Source of the DNA: Streptomyces ficellus
GTDB lineage: Bacteria > Actinomycetota > Actinomycetes > Streptomycetales > Streptomycetaceae
Assembly: GCF_030406405.1 (NCBI RefSeq)
Contig: NZ_JAUEPL010000053.1
Location: forward strand, 1 to 51,096
Length of the DNA: 51,096 bases
Direction: 5' to 3'
Part shown: piece by piece, positions 45,740-51,096 of the stretch
Layout of the letters: every line of letters begins with the position of its first letter
Numbering within the stretch: the first letter of the stretch is position 1
Position numbers and translations under genes: made by a program
Notes under the pieces: model-generated
What the model was told of the DNA's origin: nothing
Database searches by the model: none
What the model saw: the letters and a program-made list of their open reading frames with translations, nothing else

Positions 45740-45774
45740 GGCATACGGGGGACGGCCGCCGTCCCCCGTATGCC
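45740..45774. terminator. terminator of the sugar ABC importer operon
   Basis: GGCATACGGGGGACGG (45740-45755) pairs perfectly with CCGTCCCCCGTATGCC (45759-45774) around a three-base loop, six bases past the last permease stop. It insulates the glycosyltransferase gene downstream on the same strand. Confidence 0.92.
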
Positions 45775-45779
45775 TGGCG

Positions 45780-46646
45780 TCATTTCACCGCGCCCGCCAT
45801 CACACCGGAGACGAACTGCCGCTGGAAGGCGAAGAACACGGCGAGGGGGATCACCATGGAGACGAAGGCGCCGGGCGCCAGGATGTCGACGTTGTTGCCG
45901 AACTGCCGCACCTGCTGCTGGAGCGCGACCGTGATCGGCGGCGACTCGGAGTCCGCGAAGATCAGCGCGATCAGCATGTCGTTCCAGACCCACAGGAACT
46001 GGAAGATGCCCAGCGAGGCGATGGCCGGGCCGCCCAGCGGCATGACCACCCGGGTGAACAGCCGGATCTCGCCCGCCCCGTCGAGCCGGGCGGCCTCCAG
46101 CAGCTCGCGGGGGATCTCCGCGAAGAAGTTGCGCAGCAGGAAGATCGCGAACGGCAGGCCGAAGGCCACGTGGAACAGCACGACGCCGAGCGTCGTCTCG
46201 AAGATGCCGATCTCGCCGAACAGCTTCGACACCGGTACGAGGGCGACCTGCACGGGCACCACGAGCAGGCCGACAACCAGCAGGAACCACCATTCGCGGC
46301 CGGGGAACTCCATCCACGCGAAGGCGTATCCGGCCAGCGAACCGATCACGACGACGAGGACGGTCGCCGGGACGGTGATCAGGACCGTGGAGAGGAGGGA
46401 GTGGGTGATGGTGTCGTTGTCGAGGATGTTCGCGTAGTTGGCGGTGGTGAGCTGGGCGGGCGCGGTGAACACCGTCCACCAGCCGCTCGCGCTCATGTCG
46501 GCGGGGTCGCGCAGCGAGGACAGCAGCAGGCCGACCGTCGGCATCAGCCAGAACAGCGCGACCAGCACCAGGAAGACCCGCATGACCCCGCCGCCGGTAC
46601 GGGCCGCGATACGCGCGGCGAGGCTCTGCCGGGTGCTGCCGCTCAT
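45780..46646 (-). CDS. Sugar ABC importer permease (MalG-like)
   Basis: 288 residues from an ATG seven bases after AAGGAGG. Six membrane helices and the ATPase-docking EAA loop ELLEAARLDGAGEIRLFTRV. Together with the next two genes it forms a CUT1-type carbohydrate importer. The start lies in one copy of a 40-base direct repeat, so its ribosome site and first codons are duplicated 104 bases upstream. A longer frame from 46700 comes from that duplicated spacer and is not chosen. Confidence 0.93.
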   Translation of the reverse strand: MSGSTRQSLAARIAARTGGGVMRVFLVLVALFWLMPTVGLLLSSLRDPADMSASGWWTVFTAPAQLTTANYANILDNDTITHSLLSTVLITVPATVLVVVIGSLAGYAFAWMEFPGREWWFLLVVGLLVVPVQVALVPVSKLFGEIGIFETTLGVVLFHVAFGLPFAIFLLRNFFAEIPRELLEAARLDGAGEIRLFTRVVMPLGGPAIASLGIFQFLWVWNDMLIALIFADSESPPITVALQQQVRQFGNNVDILAPGAFVSMVIPLAVFFAFQRQFVSGVMAGAVK

Positions 46647-46783
46647 CGCCGGGCCTCCTTCCGTATGCGCCGGATGTTGCTGTGCTTGCCCGGGGGACAA
46701 CCCCCGGACCCCCGGCAGAAGACCGCGGCGGGGGCGGAACGGTCGCTCATCGCCGGGCCTCCTTCCGTATGCGCCGGATGTTG
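46640..46783. repeat. 40-base direct repeat flanking a 64-base insert
   Basis: The same 40 bases occur at 46640-46679 and 46744-46783. Each copy encodes (minus strand) the permease C-terminus NIRRIRKEARR, its stop, an AAGGAGG ribosome site and an ATGAGC start. The 64 bases between contain a GC-rich hairpin (CCGGGGG 46690-46696 with CCCCCGG 46701-46707). The structure is a tandem duplication or insertion with a 40-base flanking duplication. Confidence 0.93.
46643..46750 (-). CDS. 35-codon ORF created by duplication between permease genes
   Basis: Starts MSDRSAPAAVFCRGSGG and ends NIRRIRKEARR, the latter an exact copy of the upstream permease's C-terminus. It has its own AAGGAGG site. Its ATG overlaps the MalF-like stop and its stop overlaps the MalG-like start, each as ATGA, so ribosomes could pass through all three frames. 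It has no homology I recognise and is probably an accidental product of the duplication, but it is likely translated. Confidence 0.5.
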   Translation of the reverse strand: MSDRSAPAAVFCRGSGGCPPGKHSNIRRIRKEARR

Positions 46784-48114
46784 AAGAACATCACCGGGAT
46801 CACCAGCAGCAGGAGCAGTACGGAGATGGCGCTGCCCACGCCGAGGTGCGCGTCCGTGCCGAACGAGGAGCGGTAGAGCTGGAGCGCGAGCACGTTCGCG
46901 TCGTCCTGGACCGAGCCCGGCGCGATGATGAACACCAGGTCGAAGATCTTCAGGACGTTGATCATCAGGGTGACCAGGACGACCGCGAGGACGGGCGCCA
47001 GCAGCGGGACCGTCACACGGCGGAACACCTGCCACTCGTTGGCACCGTCCACGCGGGCCGCCTCCAGCAGCTCACGCGGCAGGCCCGCCAGACCGGCCGC
47101 GATCAGCACCATCGCGAAACCCGCCCACATCCATACGTAACTGCCGATGATGGCCGGGGTGACCAGGGACGGGCCGAGCCAGTCCACGCCGTTGTACGGC
47201 TCGCGGAAGTTGCTCTCCGGCAGCCGCAGATGGGCGCCGTCCGCCTCCTTGGAGAGGGAGAAGGTGCCATCGGCGGCCGCCGTGGCGGTGGCGACGACCC
47301 TGCCGTCCTTGACCGCCTCGACCTTGAGCCCCTTGAGGCCCAGCTCCTTGGCGTCGATGGTGTTGGACGTGCCGCCGCCGCCCTTGGTGAAGTCCAGCCA
47401 GGCGGTGCCGGTGACCTGATCCCCGCTCGTGGGCGGTGCGGTGGCGGGCTTCGCGTCGCCCGGCATCTTCGCGGGCGCCACACCGACCAGCGGCAGCTTC
47501 ACCTGTGTGCCGGCCCGGACGGGCTCCTCGGTGATGAACGCCCCGCCGCCCGCCGCCTTGAGCGGGTGGACGTCGAGCGGCCGCGCCTTGGGGTAGCCGG
47601 CCGACTCGGAGAACACGTCGTGCACGCCCACCCACACGGCGTTGGCGACGCCACGGTCCGGATCCTGCTCGTACACCAGCCGGAAGATGATGCCGGCGGC
47701 CAGCATCGAGATCGCCATGGGCATGAAGACGATCAGCTTGAACGCCGTACCCCAGCGGACCCGCTCCGTGAGGACCGCGAAGATCAGGCCGAGGGCCGTG
47801 GCGACGGTCGGCGCGACCACGACCCAGACGGCGTTGTTCTTGACGGCGGTGAGGATGGTGTCGTCGGTGAAGATCTCGACGTAGTTGCCCAGTCCGGCGA
47901 AGCCGTTGCCGGACTGGTCGAAGAAGGACCGGTAGACCGAGTACCCGATCGGGTAGACCACGAGCGCGCCCAGCAGGACCAGCGCGGGCAGCAGGAAGCC
48001 GGCCGCGACGACCTTGCGGGTTCCGGTGACGCTCCTGCGCGTACCGGTGGCGCTCTTGCGTGTGCCGGGGGGCACCGGTGTCACCGTGCCCCCCGGGGGA
48101 ACCGCCGCCGACAT
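46747..48114 (-). CDS. Sugar ABC importer permease (MalF-like) with inserted beta domain
   Basis: 455 residues from the ATG at 48114, four bases after the binding-protein stop. Typical MalF-like permeases of this group are about 300 residues. The excess is an insertion at about 165-310 between LVYEQDPDRGVANAV and GVDWLGPSLVTPAIIG. Within it, residues 232-300 (VTGTAWLDFTKGG, LGLKGLKVEAVKDGRVVATA, DGTFSLSKE) resemble SdrD-B/carboxypeptidase-regulatory beta-sandwich domains, probably outside the membrane like the P2 loop of E. coli MalF. The EAA loop ELLEAARVDGANEWQVFRRV is intact. Confidence 0.9.
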   Translation of the reverse strand: MSAAVPPGGTVTPVPPGTRKSATGTRRSVTGTRKVVAAGFLLPALVLLGALVVYPIGYSVYRSFFDQSGNGFAGLGNYVEIFTDDTILTAVKNNAVWVVVAPTVATALGLIFAVLTERVRWGTAFKLIVFMPMAISMLAAGIIFRLVYEQDPDRGVANAVWVGVHDVFSESAGYPKARPLDVHPLKAAGGGAFITEEPVRAGTQVKLPLVGVAPAKMPGDAKPATAPPTSGDQVTGTAWLDFTKGGGGTSNTIDAKELGLKGLKVEAVKDGRVVATATAAADGTFSLSKEADGAHLRLPESNFREPYNGVDWLGPSLVTPAIIGSYVWMWAGFAMVLIAAGLAGLPRELLEAARVDGANEWQVFRRVTVPLLAPVLAVVLVTLMINVLKIFDLVFIIAPGSVQDDANVLALQLYRSSFGTDAHLGVGSAISVLLLLLVIPVMFFNIRRIRKEARR

Positions 48115-48118
48115 GGCG

Positions 48119-49495
48119 TCAGTCGCCCTTGAATGCCTTGGCCGCGTCGGCCTCCAGCCGCTGCTGGACACCCGCGATGTCCTTCGGGTTCTTCAGGAAG
48201 TCCTGAAGCGCCTTCCACTCACCCTTGCCGGGCGTCCCGCCGAACGACTGCGGCATCTGGTCCGACATGTCGAAGCGGAAGTCGTCGCCCGCCGCGATCA
48301 GCGCCTTGCCGATGTCGCGCTGCACGTCGTTGGGGTACGCCGCCACGTCCATCGACTTGTTGGGGGAGATGAACCCGCCCTCCGCCGCCCAGACGCGGGC
48401 CGCGTCGGGGGACGCCAGGAACGTCAGCAGCGCCTGGGAGGCGGGCTTGTCGGTCAGCGCGACGGCCACGTCGCCGCCGGTCACCACGGGCGGCTCGGCA
48501 CCCACCGCCGGGAACGGGAACGCCTTGGCGTCCTTGCCGATCTCAGCGTCGGTCTGGGCGATGTTGATGGCGACGAAGTCACCCTCGAAGACCATCGCGG
48601 CCTTGGGCTCGTCGCCGCCCGTGAACGTCTGCGTGACGGACGCCGGGAACTCCGTCTGCAGGGCACCGGCCGCGCCGCCCGCGATCAGGTTCGGCTTGCC
48701 GAACAGCTCGGCGAGGGTGGTGAGCGCCTTCGTGACCGAGGGATCGGTCCACTTGATCCGGTGCTTGGCCAGCTGGTCGTACTTCTCGGGACCGGCCTGC
48801 GACAGGTAGATGTTCTCGAACCAGTCGGTGAGCGTCCAGCCGTCCGCGCCACCGATGGAGAAGGGGGTCACACCGGAGGCGGAGATCGTCTCCGCGGTGC
48901 TCAGCAGGTCCTTCCAGGTCTTCGGCTCCGATACGCCCGCGTTCTCGAAGACGGCCGTGTTGTACCAGATCAGCGACTTGTTGGCGGCCTTGAAGTACAC
49001 CCCGTACTGCGTGCCGTTGACCGCCCCCAGGTCCTGCCAGCCCTTGGAGTAGTTCTTGGCCAGCTGCTCCTTGGCCCCGGCGCCGGCCGGCTTGGCCCAC
49101 TTGCGCTCGACGGCTTGCTGGAGCGCCCCGACCTGCTGGAGCATGGCGACATCCGGCGGCGCGCCGCCCGCGATCTTCGTACCGATGTAGTTGAGCATCG
49201 CGTCCTGCGTCGGTACGTAGGCGACCTGTGCCCCGGTGCGCTTCTCGAACTCGTCGAGGACCTTGGTGAAGGCCTGCTGTTCCGGGCCCGTCCACACCGC
49301 CACGACCTGGACCTGCTGGCCGTCCAGCCTGGGCAGCTGAACGGTCGCGGCCCCGCCGGTGGCGTCCTTGGTGGTGTCCTTCGCCGGCTCGGAGCCGCCC
49401 TTCCCGCCGTCGCCGCCGCCGCACCCGGCGAGGGCGAGGGCACAGGCGGCCGCGATCGCCATGGCGGCCCTGCGTGTCCGAAGAGTTGTGCGCAT
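48119..49495 (-). CDS. Sugar ABC importer substrate-binding lipoprotein
   Basis: 458 residues from the ATG at 49495 (GTG 49498 directly before it is equally possible). The signal peptide ends LALAGC, lipidated Cys at 25, followed by a Gly/Ser/Thr linker. The mature protein is a family 1 extracellular binding protein: VQVVAVWTGPEQQAFTKVLD, then YNTAVFENAGVSEPKTWKDL and SIGGADGWTLTDWFENIYL. It delivers an oligosaccharide or sugar to the two permeases downstream. TTGACA (minus strand, 49608 to 49603) in the 145-base upstream gap could be a -35 element, but no convincing -10 is in phase. Confidence 0.94.
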   Translation of the reverse strand: MRTTLRTRRAAMAIAAACALALAGCGGGDGGKGGSEPAKDTTKDATGGAATVQLPRLDGQQVQVVAVWTGPEQQAFTKVLDEFEKRTGAQVAYVPTQDAMLNYIGTKIAGGAPPDVAMLQQVGALQQAVERKWAKPAGAGAKEQLAKNYSKGWQDLGAVNGTQYGVYFKAANKSLIWYNTAVFENAGVSEPKTWKDLLSTAETISASGVTPFSIGGADGWTLTDWFENIYLSQAGPEKYDQLAKHRIKWTDPSVTKALTTLAELFGKPNLIAGGAAGALQTEFPASVTQTFTGGDEPKAAMVFEGDFVAINIAQTDAEIGKDAKAFPFPAVGAEPPVVTGGDVAVALTDKPASQALLTFLASPDAARVWAAEGGFISPNKSMDVAAYPNDVQRDIGKALIAAGDDFRFDMSDQMPQSFGGTPGKGEWKALQDFLKNPKDIAGVQQRLEADAAKAFKGD

Positions 49496-49640
49496 CACTG
49501 CCCCGTCTCTTCCATGCGCTTCCGCTCGCGCTCGTCCCCGCGCGTGCGCGTCCCGCCGTCAGGTCTACGCCCGGTGTACGGGGGTCGCAATACCGCCTTG
49601 GGTGTCAAGTCGGCGATCGTGATCGGGTCGTGACGTGCCG

Positions 49641-51096
49641 TCAGTGCCGCGGTGAGGGCTGGTGGCCGGAAGTGAGCGGCGGCAGGGGTGTCGCGTCGAC
49701 GGAGCGGGCCGCCCGGTCCAGCGCGCTGGCCAGCAGCGCCAGGTCGGTGGGGCCGTTGCCCAGTTCGCGCACCGGGCGGCGGGTCGGCGGGTCGCCCATC
49801 CGCTCCCACTCCAGCGGCACCACGGTGGGCCGCTGCGTCGCCGTACGCGGGATGCGCCCGGTGATCCGGCCGCCCTGGAACGGCGTCACCCGGCCGTCCG
49901 GGTGACCCAGCCGGCCGCGCCCCGGCGCCGGGACGTCGGGACCGGGCGACACGGGCGGCGCGTCCAGCACGATACGCAGCCGCGCCCCGTGGGCCAGCTC
50001 CGTGTCGGCCGTGCGGTCCGGGCGGGCGGACGCCGCCACCAGGTGCACGCCCAGGCGGTGGCCCTCCCGCGCCACGGCGTCCAGCGCCCGCACGACCGAC
50101 CCGGCAGCGGGCCGCCCGGGGCTGCCGAGGGCGGGCGCGACCAGCGCGTCGAAGTCGTCGACCAGGACGACGAGGCGGGGCAGCGGGACCTCGTTCTTCG
50201 TACGGGCGGCGGCGGGGCGCAGCCGCAGCGTGCCGGTGGGCGGGGCGTTGTCGTCGGTGCGGTGGCCGGGGCCGTGGTCGCGGGCGTGGTCGTTGTGGTC
50301 GTTGTCGTGGTCGGCGGGCCGTCGCGGGCCGACCATCCGGTCCGCCACCTCGCGCTGGGTCTGCCACTCGGTGAACTCCTGGCGGCCCAGCAGCTCGGCG
50401 CGCCGCTTCAGCTCCGCCCCGAGTGCCTGGGCGAACTCCCGCATCCGAACGGGGTCCGAGGCGACCAGATGCTCGGTGGCGTGCGGGAGTTCGGCGCAGG
50501 GGGCGAGCCCTTCGCCGCGTCCGCCGCCCGAGCCGTCGACCAGCAGCAGGGCCAGCCGGTCGGGGCGGGACGCGGCCGCCAGGGAGGCGGCGACCGCGCG
50601 CAGCAGCTCCGTGCGGCCGCTGCCCGGCGGGCCCTCGATCAGCAGATGCGGGCCCTCTGTGGTGAGGTCCACGGCCAGCGGCCCTCGCGGACCGGCGCCC
50701 AGCACGGCCGTGCCGTCCGGCGCCGACGCCCACCGGGCCATCAGCGACGCGGGCGTGGCCCGGGCCAGGCCCAGCTCGTCCAGCAGCCGGGCCGACGGGG
50801 GCAGCGCCACGGCGGTGGGGCGGCGCGGCCGGCCGCCGTTGAACCCGCTCCGGCGGTGCCCGTGCGCGATCAGGTGCGCCACGCCCGCGCGGGCGCCGCC
50901 GAAGCTGTCGGACAGCACCCCGTCCGCGTCGATCCGCCCGGCCGGGCGGTCCACGAAGACCGTCGCGAGACCCGCCCTGATCTCCGGCTCCAGGTACCGG
51001 TGATCGGTACCGGCCGGGATCACGATCAGCCCGTCGACGCGGCGGGCGCACAGCGCCAGCGCCAGTTCCTGCTCGCGGTCCGGGTCCTCGGCGCTG
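49641..51096 (-). CDS. Partial: LacI effector-domain start fused in frame to FtsK/SpoIIIE-type ATPase domain
   Basis: The frame is open to the window edge; its start lies outside. From the edge to about 50830 it reads as a LacI-family regulator: ARRVDGLIVIPAGTDHRYLE, GLATVFVDRPAG, then AGVAHLIAHGHRR. It then passes without a stop into PPSARLLDELGLA and a C-terminal FtsK/EccC-like ATPase module (nucleotide loop GPPGSGRT, with Arg for the usual Lys; LVVLVDDFDAL), ending as in FHA/FtsK proteins (GRIPRTATQRPTVVPLEWER, RELGNGPTDLALLAS). The LacI half lacks most of its ligand domain. It is either a true chimera from a deletion or an assembly join. Confidence 0.75.
   Translation of the reverse strand, partial: SAEDPDREQELALALCARRVDGLIVIPAGTDHRYLEPEIRAGLATVFVDRPAGRIDADGVLSDSFGGARAGVAHLIAHGHRRSGFNGGRPRRPTAVALPPSARLLDELGLARATPASLMARWASAPDGTAVLGAGPRGPLAVDLTTEGPHLLIEGPPGSGRTELLRAVAASLAAASRPDRLALLLVDGSGGGRGEGLAPCAELPHATEHLVASDPVRMREFAQALGAELKRRAELLGRQEFTEWQTQREVADRMVGPRRPADHDNDHNDHARDHGPGHRTDDNAPPTGTLRLRPAAARTKNEVPLPRLVVLVDDFDALVAPALGSPGRPAAGSVVRALDAVAREGHRLGVHLVAASARPDRTADTELAHGARLRIVLDAPPVSPGPDVPAPGRGRLGHPDGRVTPFQGGRITGRIPRTATQRPTVVPLEWERMGDPPTRRPVRELGNGPTDLALLASALDRAARSVDATPLPPLTSGHQPSPRH

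Noticed and set aside
46640..46783. The 40-base duplication considered as an insertion sequence footprint
   Set aside because: No transposase, no terminal inverted repeats, and 40 bases is far longer than usual target duplications.

Overview
The window reads as a piece of a Streptomyces chromosome, or that of a close relative. Base composition is very GC-rich, GTG starts and ATGA/GTGA overlaps are common, and the gene complement is characteristic: a 5S rRNA end, mtnA, mtrA-mtrB-lpqB, comF-like, long hpf, a NarL-type regulator, secA followed by an Rv3235-type gene, and a 180-kDa-type NAD-glutamate dehydrogenase. I see no transposase, integrase, CRISPR array or tRNA.

Layout. (1) 1-120: 3' end of a 5S rRNA and its terminator. 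(2) 178-5612, minus strand: a five-gene envelope operon (GPDPase-type membrane protein, DUF4129, DUF4350, MoxR ATPase, DUF58). (3) 5795-27433: conserved core. It holds mtnA; the MtrA/MtrB/LpqB signalling set; a ComF-type phosphoribosyltransferase; the hibernation factor; a NarL-type regulator; a YcaQ-type DNA glycosylase and an acetyltransferase (both minus); secA; small conserved genes; a HAD protein; a 0.9-kb GATC-rich repetitive tract; and the giant gdh. (4) 27488-45696: a cell-wall or surface glycopolymer island. It has a GT87-type membrane transferase, a TagH/TagG-type exporter with a divergent TetR gene, a dTDP-L-rhamnose set (rfbC on its own, rfbA-rfbB-rfbD as an overlapping operon), a polytopic glycosyltransferase, a GT2-methyltransferase fusion, an SMR-type flippase candidate, two GT2/CDP-glycerol-glycerophosphotransferase two-domain proteins and a lone GT2. 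A small stress islet (hydrophobic peptide, CsbD, RsbW-like ATPase) sits inside it. (5) 45780-49495, minus: a sugar ABC importer operon (binding lipoprotein, two permeases, no ATPase). (6) 49641-51096, minus: an open frame running off the window that joins the start of a LacI-type effector domain to an FtsK/SpoIIIE-type ATPase domain.

How they work together. MtrAB-LpqB, SecA and the MoxR operon are envelope housekeeping. The island supplies dTDP-rhamnose, lipid-linked glycosyl transfer, probable flipping, polyol-phosphate polymerisation and ABC export, as expected for a rhamnose-containing, teichoic-acid-like wall polymer. The importer would depend on a shared ATPase encoded elsewhere (MsiK in Streptomyces).

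Most unusual points: the LacI/FtsK chimera; a 104-bp tandem duplication between the two sugar permeases that created a 35-codon ORF coupled by ATGA overlaps on both sides; a large beta-domain inserted in the MalF-type permease; the GT2-methyltransferase fusion; a polymerase whose N-terminal GT-A domain lacks its acidic motif; and the 105-bp direct repeats upstream of gdh. All calls come from reading the sequence; no database search was run.
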